A stretch of 64,000 nucleotides of DNA, taken from positions 1 through 64,000 of the forward strand of contig NZ_WQOH01000005.1 in the NCBI RefSeq assembly GCF_018784445.1, written 5' to 3'. Source of the stretch: Gemmiger formicilis. GTDB lineage: Bacteria; Bacillota; Clostridia; Oscillospirales; Ruminococcaceae. The notes under the pieces are model-generated. The model was not told where the DNA came from, made no database searches, and worked only from the letters and a program-made list of their open reading frames with translations. The position numbers and the translations under genes are program-made. Shown in pieces: positions 9,029 to 17,680 of this stretch; positions within the stretch are counted from its first letter, which is position 1; every line of letters starts with the position of its first letter.

Positions 9029-9114
9029 GTAGGGGCCGGGTATGCCCGGCCCGCGGCCTTCCGGCAGGCAGTCGTCTGCCGTACACGCGCGGGCCGCACA
9101 TGTGCGGCCCCTAC
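9029..9114. repeat. Family A intergenic palindromic repeat, copy 4
   Basis: Full 86-bp copy directly after the galT terminator. Its middle GGCAG...CTGCC can also pair, so the whole element could fold as a three-armed structure. A short relative, GGGAGGGATGAATCCCTCCCC, follows at about 9153-9178. Confidence 0.88.
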
Positions 9115-9175
9115 AACTCAATGATGTTTACCGTGAAATCCGCCGCACACGACCCGGGAGGGATGAATCCCTCCC

Positions 9176-10486
9176 CTACGTTTCTTCCCTGTACCCGCAC
9201 TCCCACAGCACGCCCCAATCGGGCTCTTCATCGATTCCGGCTTCCACGCGGGCCAAATTTGCATTGATGATGCGTTGTTTCATGTTCACGCAGGCCAGAA
9301 CCGTAAAGCTGACCGCCAGCACCAGAATGGCGATATGCGCCGCCGGGATGGCGCGGAACACCCGCACCAGCGCCAGCACGCACCAGACCGCCAACACGCC
9401 GAGGAACCACCCCGCGATGACCCGCCGGGGCGTCAGGCCGTAGAGGACGACATAGACCGCCAGCTTGCCCGCCGCCAGCGCAGCAAACGCCAGCCCGAAG
9501 CCGCAGAACACCGCGGCCAGCGCTTTGGGCAGCGGTGCGCGGCCCAGAAAATGCACACCCGCCAGCACGCCGAAGTTGAGCAGCAGAATTTTTTGCAGCT
9601 CCCAGAAGCCGTCCACCGCAAAGGCAGCGGCGTCCAGAGCGCTTAACCCCAGGGGCGCGGCGGCGAACCACTCCCCCGCCTGCACGGCGAAGAACAGCGC
9701 GTAAACACCGCAGAGCGCGGCTACCGCTACCGTTGCCGTACTGCGCGGCACAATGCGGGCGTGTTCCAGCGCAGCGGTACATTGGGCCGCCGTCGTGGGC
9801 GGTTCGGTGCGGCGCAGTGCACCGAACACCAGCCCGTACAGCCACGCGCCCACCGGCAGCGACAGCAGAATATACATCAGTGTATCGATATATTTTATAT
9901 TGTTGAGCAGGCTGTTCCACCAGTCGGCCACACTCTGGCCCAGCGCCGCAAAGTTGGCATCGGCGGCGGCCAGCAAGCCCCACGCCGTACCGCAGAGCGC
10001 CAGCGTCAGTGCCGCCGTAGCCAGCACGCGCAGCGCCTTACGGACTTTTATGCGGCCATGCAGGCCGGTTTTCAGCGCAGAAAACACCGTGCGCACCCGC
10101 AGGAAGAAATTGCCGAAGGGCAGCCGGAACACCCCGGCCAGGCCATCCAGCAAAACCAGGCTGCCGCTGTGCCCCTGGGCCAGCATTCCGCAGCGGGCCA
10201 GCACGTACCAGACGGCGAAAATGTGCCACGCCATCCACTGCCATGCGCCCAGCGGGTCCGGCTGGTAGCCGAACAGCGGGTACGTCAGCGACAGCGCCAG
10301 CCAGCACCCGGCCCAGATCGGGGTTTCCCGGGCGGCGGTGCGGTGGGCCGCCCGAGCGGCGAGGTCGGTATATAGAATAAAGAGAGCGGCGAAAATCGGC
10401 ATCCCCCAGTCCGAATATGACTGCGGAAACATCACTCCGCGCAGATAAAAATACGCCAGCGGGTACATCAAAAGTGCATACAGCAT
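9176..10486 (-). CDS. DUF4173-like multi-pass membrane protein
   Basis: Function unknown. The 436-residue protein starts at ATG 10486 behind AAGGTGG; the longer frame reaching 10609 runs through a repeat and was rejected. About ten to twelve hydrophobic segments are visible. The C-terminal part (YGLTPRRVIAGWF..., then INANLARVEAG after the last membrane segment) matches DUF4173/DUF4153 membrane proteins. It is the last gene of a three-gene unit with a DUF2975 protein and a small HTH regulator, a recurring Firmicute arrangement, so a membrane or envelope role controlled by the regulator is plausible. Confidence 0.72.
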   Translation of the reverse strand: MLYALLMYPLAYFYLRGVMFPQSYSDWGMPIFAALFILYTDLAARAAHRTAARETPIWAGCWLALSLTYPLFGYQPDPLGAWQWMAWHIFAVWYVLARCGMLAQGHSGSLVLLDGLAGVFRLPFGNFFLRVRTVFSALKTGLHGRIKVRKALRVLATAALTLALCGTAWGLLAAADANFAALGQSVADWWNSLLNNIKYIDTLMYILLSLPVGAWLYGLVFGALRRTEPPTTAAQCTAALEHARIVPRSTATVAVAALCGVYALFFAVQAGEWFAAAPLGLSALDAAAFAVDGFWELQKILLLNFGVLAGVHFLGRAPLPKALAAVFCGFGLAFAALAAGKLAVYVVLYGLTPRRVIAGWFLGVLAVWCVLALVRVFRAIPAAHIAILVLAVSFTVLACVNMKQRIINANLARVEAGIDEEPDWGVLWECGYREET

Positions 10487-10503
10487 AGCGAAACCACCTT
10501 CCC

Positions 10504-10590
10504 GTAGGGGCCGGATATGTCCGGCCCGGTCGTGTAAAATTACGTGGGCGTTTGCGGGTAAGCCGCGGGCCGGGCATGCCCGGCCCCTAC
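10504..10590. repeat. Family A repeat, copy 5, overlapping the HTH gene's stop codon
   Basis: Both arms carry the CCGG-type palindrome here. The element's terminal CTAC gives the minus-strand HTH gene its TAG stop. Confidence 0.85.
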
Positions 10591-10802
10591 CGATTCTCGT
10601 CCGGCACAAACTCCAGAATATCCCCCGGCTGGCAGTCCAGCGCCTTGCAGAGGGCTTCCAGTGTCGAGAACCGCACGGCCTTGGCCTTGTTGTTTTTCAA
10701 AATCGACAAATTTGCCGGGGTGATGCCGATTTCCTCAGCCAGCTCGCCCGCACCTTTGTGGCGGCGCGCCATCATCACATCCAGATTGACCACGATAGGC
10801 AT
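10587..10802 (-). CDS. Small Cro/CI-type HTH regulator (YozG-like)
   Basis: A 71-residue DNA-binding protein that is essentially one helix-turn-helix domain: ELAEEIGITPANLSILKNNKAKAVRFSTLEALCKALDCQPGDIL. It resembles the YozG-like regulators that commonly pair with DUF2975 proteins. It starts 12 bp after the DUF2975 stop codon, so the two are co-transcribed. It may repress its own promoter at 11368-11396, beside which TATCG/CGATA repeats lie. The stop codon is contributed by a family A repeat. Confidence 0.85.
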   Translation of the reverse strand: MPIVVNLDVMMARRHKGAGELAEEIGITPANLSILKNNKAKAVRFSTLEALCKALDCQPGDILEFVPDENR

Positions 10803-10814
10803 AGCACCGCCCCC

Positions 10815-11273
10815 TTAAATCGTTAAGTCCAGCTCGTCCTTCATGCGGACGGCCTGTTCAAAAGCGTTTTTCAGCACCCGGACGATGAGCGCCATAAACG
10901 CCGCTGCCACGCCCAAAAACGCAAACGGAAGGTAGATGCCCACCCCCGCAGGCAGGCAGAGCACCGCTGCGCCCACGCAGCACCAGCTGATGCGCCGCAG
11001 CGCTGTGACGTTGGCGGGCACAAAAATCTGCCCGGCCTCGATGCGGCGCAGGAATTTGTACAGGCTGAACAGCATCCCGAACGCCAGCACCGCGCACAGG
11101 TAGCCCAACACCAGCAACACCGGCCCTGTGCGCGGCGGCAGCGCGTGGGCCGTGACCATCCAGCGGGTCAGCCATGGGCCGGATATTGTCATAATGGCGC
11201 TGCCCAAAATGGCCGTCGCCACGACCACCCGGGTCAGCGTGATACTTTTGCGGTCGTTCCAATGGTAGTTCAT
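10815..11273 (-). CDS. DUF2975 membrane protein
   Basis: A 152-residue protein with four hydrophobic segments and the DUF2975 signature around LYKFLRRIEAGQIFVPANVTALRRISW in its middle. Such proteins are nearly always followed by a small HTH gene, as here. The exact role is unknown; membrane sensing or control of the partner regulator is only an inference. It is the first gene of the unit and is read from the promoter at 11368-11396. Confidence 0.8.
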   Translation of the reverse strand: MNYHWNDRKSITLTRVVVATAILGSAIMTISGPWLTRWMVTAHALPPRTGPVLLVLGYLCAVLAFGMLFSLYKFLRRIEAGQIFVPANVTALRRISWCCVGAAVLCLPAGVGIYLPFAFLGVAAAFMALIVRVLKNAFEQAVRMKDELDLTI

Positions 11274-11367
11274 AGGTAGCTCTCCTGTTGCTGCAAATGG
11301 TTGTTATTGTAGGGACGGATGCAGGCATCGCCCCCTGCATGTGGGATGCCCCGCTTTCATTGTTTGC

Positions 11368-11396
11368 AGTATACCACGGCGCATATCGTTTTGCAA
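11368..11396 (-). promoter_or_regulatory. Sigma-70 type promoter of the DUF2975/HTH/DUF4173 unit
   Basis: TTGCAA (11391-11396) and TATACT (11368-11373) are 17 bp apart on the minus strand. Confidence 0.78.
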
Positions 11397-11402
11397 GTAT
11401 TT

Positions 11403-11421
11403 TTTATCGTTTTTCGATAAA
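11403..11421. promoter_or_regulatory. Inverted repeat, candidate operator
   Basis: TTTATCG and CGATAAA form perfect 7-nt arms around five T residues. A further ATATCG half-site lies inside the promoter spacer at about 11384. The position between two divergent genes suggests a binding site for the HTH regulator; this is inferred. Confidence 0.5.
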
Positions 11422-11444
11422 TTTGTAAAACCTGCAAGATTCAT

Positions 11445-11473
11445 TTGCGTATTGACACAAAATGTTGTATCAT
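11445..11473 (+). promoter_or_regulatory. Candidate promoter of the SGNH lipoprotein gene
   Basis: TTGCGT (11445-11450) and TATCAT (11468-11473) are 17 bp apart. A better -35 match, TTGACA at 11452, is too close to this -10. Confidence 0.5.
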
Positions 11474-11509
11474 AGCTGTGTATCGAAACAAAAAAGAGGG
11501 GTGCACCGC

Positions 11510-13303
11510 ATGAAATTACCCTTTTGCCGGACCGCGCTGCTGGCTGCGGCGCTGGGCGTCTGCTTGGTGGGCTGCAAGCCCGCTGCCACCGATGAGCCTG
11601 CTGCCTTCGCCACAGCCGAAACAGCCGAGGTCGCTGCCACGCTGACGCCCACGGCCGCGACGACCGCACAGCCTGTCGCCGCCGAAATCGGGACCGTGCT
11701 GCCCGCCACCGAGGACGCGGGCCGCAGCTACCTGGACGAGACGCTGTTTATCGGCGACTCAAACACCGTGCGCTACACGATGTACGCCGACGAAACCGGC
11801 ACGGCCTTTGCATCGGTGGACAACAGCATCGGTGTCGTCAGCATGGGCGCTGGTGCTATTACCACGCTGAAATGTGAAAAATTCAAGGGTTCCTCCACAA
11901 TGTACACCGTGCCGGACGCCGTGGCGATGCTCAAGCCCCAGCGCATCATCATCTGTTACGGCACCAACAACCTGGGCGGCTCGTCCACCGACGCGACCAG
12001 CTACATCAAGACCTATTTGCAGGGCTTGCAGGCCATCCAGACTGCGTGGCCCTACTGCGATATCATCGTCAGTGCCATCCCGCCGCTGGACAAACAGCGC
12101 GAGAACACCAACCTGACCATGACCCAGGTGGACGCCTATAATGCCGCACTGGTGACGATGTGCGAGGAAAACGGCTTTAAGTTTTTGAACAGCGCCGAGG
12201 TCCTGCGCGACGACGCCACAGGCTGGGCCAAGACTGATTACACGCTGTCCGACGGCGTGCACCTGTCAAAAACCGCCGTTACAGCGTACTTTGACTATGT
12301 GCGCACCCACGCCTATATCACCGAGGACCGCCGCCCGCAGCCGTTGGGGTCCATCCCCCAGCCCGACGGCGTCCCTGCGAACCTTATCACCAGCGACCCG
12401 ATAGCCGTGCGCGGCGCGAAGGTCCCGCTGGAATTTGTCGCCACAAACGGCGGCAAGGTCAGCGGCTCCACCAGCCAGCTGGTCAAGAAGGGCGGCACCG
12501 CCAGCGCCGTGACCGCCGTGGCCGACGAGGGCTTTGTCTTTGCGGGCTGGACGGCCAGTTCCGGCGGCAGTTACAGCAGCGCGACCATCAGCTTTACGAT
12601 GCCCCAGAACGCCGACGCGGGCGGCGTGGTGCTGACGGCGCACTTCAAGGCCGACGCCCACGAGCACGAGTATGTTGAGGTCGAGGGCACCAAGACTGCC
12701 GCCACCTGCCTGAAGGCCGGGTCCGCCAAGTACAAGTGCAAAATCTGCGGCGAAGTCGTCGAGAAGGACATTAAGCCGCTGGGCCACGACTGGGATGATG
12801 GGGTGCAGAAGGGCGCGGAAATCATCTACACCTGCAAGCGCGAGGGCTGCGGCGAGACGAAGGTCGAGGCCGCCAAGGCCACGCCGTCGCCCTCCCCAAC
12901 GCCACAGCCCACCGCAACACCGGTCGTGACGGCGGCACCAACGGCAGTGCCCACCCAGGCACCGACGCCGGTGCCGACGGCAGTACCCACAGCCGCACCG
13001 ACCGCCGTGCCCGCCACACCCGAGCCAACGGCAGTGCCGACACCGACACCGGAACCGCACACCCATGATTTCCAGCTGATCAGTGACACCGCCACCTGCA
13101 CGGCAGGCGGCACAAAAACCTACCGATGCAGCTGCGGCGAGACAAAAGCGGAGGAATCTGCCGCACTGGGGCACAGCGGCGTTGAGCAGTCCGACGGCAG
13201 CGTTGTGTGCTCCCGCTGTAACGAGGTTTTGCGGGCCGCACCTGCGCCAGAACCAGTTACGCCGAGTGAATCAACAACGGAAAGTGACACCCCCACCGAG
13301 TAA
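11510..13303 (+). CDS. Secreted SGNH/GDSL-hydrolase lipoprotein with InlB-type repeat
   Basis: A 597-residue exported lipoprotein. The signal peptide ends in the lipobox LVGC at about residues 17-20. The SGNH hydrolase domain follows with block I FIGDSNTVR, block III YGTNN and the catalytic pair DGVHLS. Next come an InlB/Listeria-type repeat (GFVFAGWTASSGG), a Cys-containing segment (CLKAGSAKYKCKICGEVV), a Pro/Thr-rich linker and a second Cys-rich module (CTAGGTKTYRCSCGE, CSRCNEVL). It probably deacylates a surface or dietary glycan; the substrate is not readable. ATG 11510 was chosen for the RBS AAAAGAGGGG. Confidence 0.82.
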   Translation: MKLPFCRTALLAAALGVCLVGCKPAATDEPAAFATAETAEVAATLTPTAATTAQPVAAEIGTVLPATEDAGRSYLDETLFIGDSNTVRYTMYADETGTAFASVDNSIGVVSMGAGAITTLKCEKFKGSSTMYTVPDAVAMLKPQRIIICYGTNNLGGSSTDATSYIKTYLQGLQAIQTAWPYCDIIVSAIPPLDKQRENTNLTMTQVDAYNAALVTMCEENGFKFLNSAEVLRDDATGWAKTDYTLSDGVHLSKTAVTAYFDYVRTHAYITEDRRPQPLGSIPQPDGVPANLITSDPIAVRGAKVPLEFVATNGGKVSGSTSQLVKKGGTASAVTAVADEGFVFAGWTASSGGSYSSATISFTMPQNADAGGVVLTAHFKADAHEHEYVEVEGTKTAATCLKAGSAKYKCKICGEVVEKDIKPLGHDWDDGVQKGAEIIYTCKREGCGETKVEAAKATPSPSPTPQPTATPVVTAAPTAVPTQAPTPVPTAVPTAAPTAVPATPEPTAVPTPTPEPHTHDFQLISDTATCTAGGTKTYRCSCGETKAEESAALGHSGVEQSDGSVVCSRCNEVLRAAPAPEPVTPSESTTESDTPTE

Positions 13304-13310
13304 CCACCAT

Positions 13311-13396
13311 GTAGGGGCCGCACATATGCGGCCCGCAGCTTTCCGGTAAACGACCGTTTGCCTTCCACGTGCGGGCCGGGCATGTCCGGCCCCTAC
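13311..13396. repeat. Family A repeat, copy 6 (arms swapped)
   Basis: Here the CCGCACATATGCGG arm is first and the CCGGGCATGTCCGG arm last, the reverse of most copies. Confidence 0.87.
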
Positions 13397-13419
13397 AAGT
13401 CCGAATGAAAGAGGAATCC

Positions 13420-15192
13420 ATGTCTGAAACCACCACCCCGCAGCGCCCGAAAAATGGGGCGCTGATACGCCGTTTTCTTCCGTATATGGTCAAATACCGC
13501 GGCGTGCTGGCGTTTGATCTGTTCTGCGCCGCGCTGACAACGCTCTGCGATATCGCGCTGCCCACCATCATGCGCAACCTGACAAATACCGTCAGCGCTG
13601 CGGCCCTTACCGTGGACGCCGTGCTGAAAATGGCGGCGCTCTACTTTGTACTGCGCGTCATCGACGGCGCGGCCAGTTACTTTATGTCCGGCATCGGCCA
13701 CATCATGGGCGTACATATCGAGACGGATATGCGCCGCGACGCCTTTGACCACCTGCTGCGGCTGGACCACACTTACTACAATAACACGAAGGTCGGCCAG
13801 ATTATGGGCCGCATCACCAACGATCTGTTTGACGTGACCGAGTTTGCCCACCACTGCCCCGAGGAATTTTTCATTGCGGGCATAAAGATCGTGGCATCGT
13901 TCGTTATCCTCTGCCAGGCCAGTGTGCCGCTGACGCTGGTGGTGTTTGCCTGTGTGCCGCTGATGGGCGTTGTGTCGGTCAAACTCAACCACAAACTGCG
14001 GGAGCGGTTCCGCCAGCAGCGATTCCAGATTGGTGAACTGAACGCCACGATTGAGGACAGCCTGCTGGGCCAGCGAGTCGTCAAGGCGTTTGCGGCGGAA
14101 GATTTGGAGCGTGAAAAGTTTGAGCAGGGCAACCGCGATTTTGAAAACATCAAGACGCTGGGCTACTATGCCATGGCCGCGTTCAACACGTCCACCCGCC
14201 TTTTTGACGGCCTGATGTACTTTGTTGTCATCCTGGCGGGCGGTCTGTCCCTTGTGTATGGGGCCATCAGCGCGGGCGATCTGGTTGCCTACGTGCTGTA
14301 CGTGTCCACGCTGATTGCCACGATCCGCCGCATCGTCGAATTTGCCGAGCAGTTCCAGCGCGGCATGACCGGCATCGAGCGCTTTGCGGAAATCATGGAC
14401 ACCCCTATCACGATTGCCGACGCCCCCAACGCGAAGGACTTGGAAGTCAAAGAGGGCGGCATCGACTTTGACGATGTGAGCTTTGAGTACCCCGACGACC
14501 ACAATAAAGTGCTGCGCCACGTGGATCTGCACATCCTCCCGGGCGAGAATGTCGCGCTGGTCGGGCCGTCCGGCGGCGGCAAAACGACGCTGTGCAACCT
14601 GATTCCCCGCTTCTACGATGTGACTGGCGGCACCATCCGCATTGACGGCCAGGATGTGCGCAGTGTAACGCTGCACAGCCTGCGCAGTGCCATCGGCGTG
14701 GTGCAGCAGGACGTGTATCTTTTCAGCGGCACAGTGGCGGAGAATATCGCCTACGGCCGTCCGGGCGCGACCCGCGCCGAAATTGAGGAAGCTGCCCGCC
14801 TGGCTGGGGCTGACGCCTTTGTCCGCGCCTTGAAGGACGGCTATGACACCTATGTCGGTGAGCGCGGTGTCAAGCTCTCCGGCGGGCAGAAGCAGCGCCT
14901 CGCCATTGCCCGCGTATTTTTGAAGAACCCGCGCATTCTGCTGTTAGACGAGGCCACGAGTGCCCTGGACAACGAGAGCGAGATTTTGGTCGGCCAGAGC
15001 CTGGACAAACTGGCGAAGGGCCGCACAACGCTGACGATTGCCCACCGCCTGACGACCATCAAGAACGCCGACCGCATCCTCGTTTTGGGCAAGGACGGCA
15101 TTGAGGAAGAAGGCAGCCATGAAGAGCTGCTGGCGAAGCAGGGCGTATATTATAGGTTGTGGAATGGGCTGGTGAGCGGGGAAACCTTGTAA
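13420..15192 (+). CDS. ABC exporter, fused transmembrane and ATPase domains
   Basis: A 590-residue half-transporter of the MsbA/LmrA type, working as a dimer in the membrane. The first 310 or so residues hold six membrane helices. The ATPase domain has Walker A GPSGGGKTTLC, Q-loop VVQQDVYLFSG, signature LSGGQKQR, Walker B ILLLDEATSALD and the switch histidine in AHRLTTI. ATG 13420 is placed seven bases after AAAGAGG. A slightly earlier in-frame ATG at 13405 has no RBS. No partner half-transporter lies next to it, which favours a homodimer. The cargo is unknown. Confidence 0.9.
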   Translation: MSETTTPQRPKNGALIRRFLPYMVKYRGVLAFDLFCAALTTLCDIALPTIMRNLTNTVSAAALTVDAVLKMAALYFVLRVIDGAASYFMSGIGHIMGVHIETDMRRDAFDHLLRLDHTYYNNTKVGQIMGRITNDLFDVTEFAHHCPEEFFIAGIKIVASFVILCQASVPLTLVVFACVPLMGVVSVKLNHKLRERFRQQRFQIGELNATIEDSLLGQRVVKAFAAEDLEREKFEQGNRDFENIKTLGYYAMAAFNTSTRLFDGLMYFVVILAGGLSLVYGAISAGDLVAYVLYVSTLIATIRRIVEFAEQFQRGMTGIERFAEIMDTPITIADAPNAKDLEVKEGGIDFDDVSFEYPDDHNKVLRHVDLHILPGENVALVGPSGGGKTTLCNLIPRFYDVTGGTIRIDGQDVRSVTLHSLRSAIGVVQQDVYLFSGTVAENIAYGRPGATRAEIEEAARLAGADAFVRALKDGYDTYVGERGVKLSGGQKQRLAIARVFLKNPRILLLDEATSALDNESEILVGQSLDKLAKGRTTLTIAHRLTTIKNADRILVLGKDGIEEEGSHEELLAKQGVYYRLWNGLVSGETL

Positions 15193-15195
15193 AAC

Positions 15196-15329
15196 GGCTT
15201 CTCCCTTGGGGGAGAAGCTGCTCGCGAAGCGGGCTGATGAGGGGAGATTTACCCCCGCCGCCCCTTACCGGGCAATCCCCTCATCCGGCCTTCGGCCACC
15301 TTCCCCCATCGGGGGAAGGCTTTTTTATT
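15196..15329. repeat. Family B terminator-like repeat
   Basis: GGCTTCTCCCTTGGGGGAGAAGC opens the element, GATGAGGGG and CCCCTCATC pair across the middle, and CCTTCCCCCATCGGGGGAAGG then TTTTTTATTT closes it. It serves as terminator for the ABC exporter and holds the 3' end of the minus-strand flippase gene. Confidence 0.82.
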
Positions 15330-16624
15330 TGCTCCAACATCCTCTTCATATTCAAGCAGAACGTCATCAAATTCGACACCACCATCACCCCCAGGAACCC
15401 CATCATGCCATATTTCGGCACAACAAACCAGATGGCTGTGATGCGCAATATCGAGTCCAGCAGCGAATAGCGGAACGTCGCCAGCTGCTCCCCCAGGCCC
15501 TTCAGCACGCCGTCCACCATGCTTTCCAGGTACATGAACGGCGCGACAAAGCCTAAAATCTGCACATACCGTCCGACCTCGGCGTCGTGGTAGACGAACT
15601 GCGCCAGCGGCGCACCGAACACCACAAATCCGGCCCCTGCCGCCAGCGAGAATGCGCCGGTCAGACGCAGCATCGTGAAAATCAAGCGGCGCATGGCGGC
15701 GGTGTCTCCCTTGGTGTGGGCGCGGGTGATTTCCGGCATCAGCAGGCCGGACAGCGCCCCCAGCACCGAAAACGGAAAGAACAGCAGCGGCAGCGCCATC
15801 CCTTTCAGGCTGCCGTACTGGGCCACGGCCTCGGTGCGGCTGCCGGTGCAGAGCGCCAGCGTGTAGGGAATCAGACTGCTCTCGGCCGCCTGCAGGGCGC
15901 TGGCCAACAGGCGGCTGCCTTCGACCGGCCAAAGAATATCGTAGAGTTCCCTGCGGGTGTAGGGGTGCAGCGGGGCGCCTGGACGGGGCACAAATTCCGG
16001 CGTGCGGGCGGCAAACGCCAGCATGACGCCGCAGGAAACGCCCTCGCTGACCGTGTTGCCCAGCAGCACGGCGGCGCAGCCGTACCCCGCGCCCCACTGG
16101 GCCAGCGCCCGCAGCCCCGCCACGGCAACAGCCATCCGCACCAGCTGCTCGATGAACTGCGCTGTGATATTGGGCTGCACCCGCCGCGCAGCCAAAAAGC
16201 ACCCCCGCACCGCTCCGGACACCGCCATAAACGGCAGGCTGGGGGCCAAAATCAGCAGCGCGGTCTCGGCGCGGATATCGTGCAGCAGATACCGTGCACA
16301 CGGCCCGGCCAGCACGGCCTGCGCCACCATGGCTGTTGTGCCGAAGCCCAGTGCCGTGAAGCACAACCCACGCAGCGTCTCAGCCATGCCGCTGCCCCGG
16401 GCCAGGCTTTGGGCCGCCAGCCGCGCCGACGCCACGTTGATGCCCGCCGTGGCGAAGGACACAAACACCATGTACAGCGCCAGAATCAGCTGGTACAGGC
16501 CCATGCCCTCGCCGCCCAGGTAGGCTGCCAGCACGACCCGGAACCCCATGCCCAGCGCCCGCAGCACCAGCCCCGACCCGGTGAGCAGCGCCGCGTTTTG
16601 CAGATAGGTCTTGCGTTTGCTCAT
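15281..16624 (-). CDS. SpoVB/MurJ-like polysaccharide flippase (MOP superfamily)
   Basis: A 447-residue membrane protein with about 14 hydrophobic segments. It probably flips lipid-linked oligosaccharides, with peptidoglycan precursors as the natural candidate. The N-terminus (LQNAALLTGSGLVLRALGMGFRVVLA) and the middle (RELYDILWPVEGSRLLASALQAAESSLIP) fit the stage V sporulation protein B group. The last 14 residues (KKPSPDGGRWPKAG) and the stop codon are encoded by the family B repeat, so the original C-terminus has been replaced or extended. Confidence 0.85.
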   Translation of the reverse strand: MSKRKTYLQNAALLTGSGLVLRALGMGFRVVLAAYLGGEGMGLYQLILALYMVFVSFATAGINVASARLAAQSLARGSGMAETLRGLCFTALGFGTTAMVAQAVLAGPCARYLLHDIRAETALLILAPSLPFMAVSGAVRGCFLAARRVQPNITAQFIEQLVRMAVAVAGLRALAQWGAGYGCAAVLLGNTVSEGVSCGVMLAFAARTPEFVPRPGAPLHPYTRRELYDILWPVEGSRLLASALQAAESSLIPYTLALCTGSRTEAVAQYGSLKGMALPLLFFPFSVLGALSGLLMPEITRAHTKGDTAAMRRLIFTMLRLTGAFSLAAGAGFVVFGAPLAQFVYHDAEVGRYVQILGFVAPFMYLESMVDGVLKGLGEQLATFRYSLLDSILRITAIWFVVPKYGMMGFLGVMVVSNLMTFCLNMKRMLEQIKKPSPDGGRWPKAG

Positions 16625-16677
16625 ACGCCGCCCCCTTCCCCTGCTGATGGGTATGCGGGGAAATCGGTCGGTATGAC

Positions 16678-16707
16678 TTGCAGATTATCTGTTTGCTGTG
16701 CTAAGAT
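16678..16707 (+). promoter_or_regulatory. Candidate promoter of the purine nucleoside phosphorylase gene
   Basis: TTGCAG (16678-16683) and TAAGAT (16702-16707) are 18 bp apart. Confidence 0.5.
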
Positions 16708-16770
16708 ATACGTAGGGCGGGGTGAGGTCAGGCCGCCATACAACCTCAAATAAAATGGGAGATTTTTACC

Positions 16771-17580
16771 ATGAATCAAGCCACTACCATTGCCGCATAC
16801 TTGCGGGAAAAATTACCGTTCGCCCCGGATATTGCCCTTGTGCTGGGGTCGGGCCTGGGCGGGCTGGCAGAACAAATTGAAAATGCCGTCATCATCCCCT
16901 ACCGCAGCGTGCCGGGGTTCCCTGTGTCCACCGCGCCGGGGCACGCCGGGCAGTTTGTGGCCGGGCAGCTGGCGGGCAAAAATGTCCTGTGTATGCAGGG
17001 GCGGTTCCACTATTATGAGGGCCACGACATGGCCGCCATTGCTCTGCCTGTACGGGTGTTCAAGGCACTGGGCTGCCGTGCGCTGGTGCTGACCAACGCG
17101 GCGGGCGGCGTGAACTGGGATTTCAATGTCGGCGACATCATGCTCATCACCGACCACATCAACTTTATGGGCGCGAACCCCCTGCGCGGCACAAACGATG
17201 ACAGCACCGGTCCGCGCTTTTGCGATATGACCCACACCTACACGCCGGAATTGCAGGAAAAAGCGCTTGCCGTTGCCAAAAAGCAAAACATCCTGCTGCA
17301 AAAGGGCGTCTACCTCGGCTACATGGGGCCGAGCTTTGAGACCCCCGCCGAGATCCGCGCGTTTCGCGTTTTGGGTGCGGACGCCGTGGGCATGAGCACC
17401 GTGCCCGAGGCCATCGCCGCCAGCCACTGCGATCTGCCGGTGGTGGCACTGAGCCTGATTACCAACATGGCCGCCGGGATGGCGGGCAAGCGGCTGGACG
17501 GGGCCGAGGTCATCGAGATTGCCGACCGGCGCGGTCCGGTGTTCCAGAAGTTGGTCAAGGGAATCGTAGAAGTGTTATAA
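16771..17580 (+). CDS. punA: Purine nucleoside phosphorylase
   Basis: Splits purine nucleosides (mainly guanosine and inosine) with phosphate in purine salvage. The 269-residue length fits the trimeric high-molecular-weight group. Phosphate-binding LVLGSGLGGLA, GRFHYYEGHDM, VLTNAAGGVN and GPSFETPAEIRAFRVLGADAVGMSTVPE are the expected motifs, with base recognition near SLITNMAAG. GGGAGA lies before ATG 16771. It complements the guanine deaminase at 47338. Confidence 0.94.
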   Translation: MNQATTIAAYLREKLPFAPDIALVLGSGLGGLAEQIENAVIIPYRSVPGFPVSTAPGHAGQFVAGQLAGKNVLCMQGRFHYYEGHDMAAIALPVRVFKALGCRALVLTNAAGGVNWDFNVGDIMLITDHINFMGANPLRGTNDDSTGPRFCDMTHTYTPELQEKALAVAKKQNILLQKGVYLGYMGPSFETPAEIRAFRVLGADAVGMSTVPEAIAASHCDLPVVALSLITNMAAGMAGKRLDGAEVIEIADRRGPVFQKLVKGIVEVL

Positions 17581-17616
17581 AATCATGCCAGGTCGCTTTT
17601 AAATTTGTGAGTGTTC

Positions 17617-17645
17617 TTGCATTCCGGTGCGATTTTTGGTAAACT
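17617..17645 (+). promoter_or_regulatory. Promoter of the Mrp gene
   Basis: TTGCAT (17617-17622) and TAAACT (17640-17645) are 17 bp apart, 35 bp before the start. Confidence 0.6.
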
Positions 17646-17680
17646 GAAGAAAGAGCAATTTTTAAAGGAGCAAACATACC

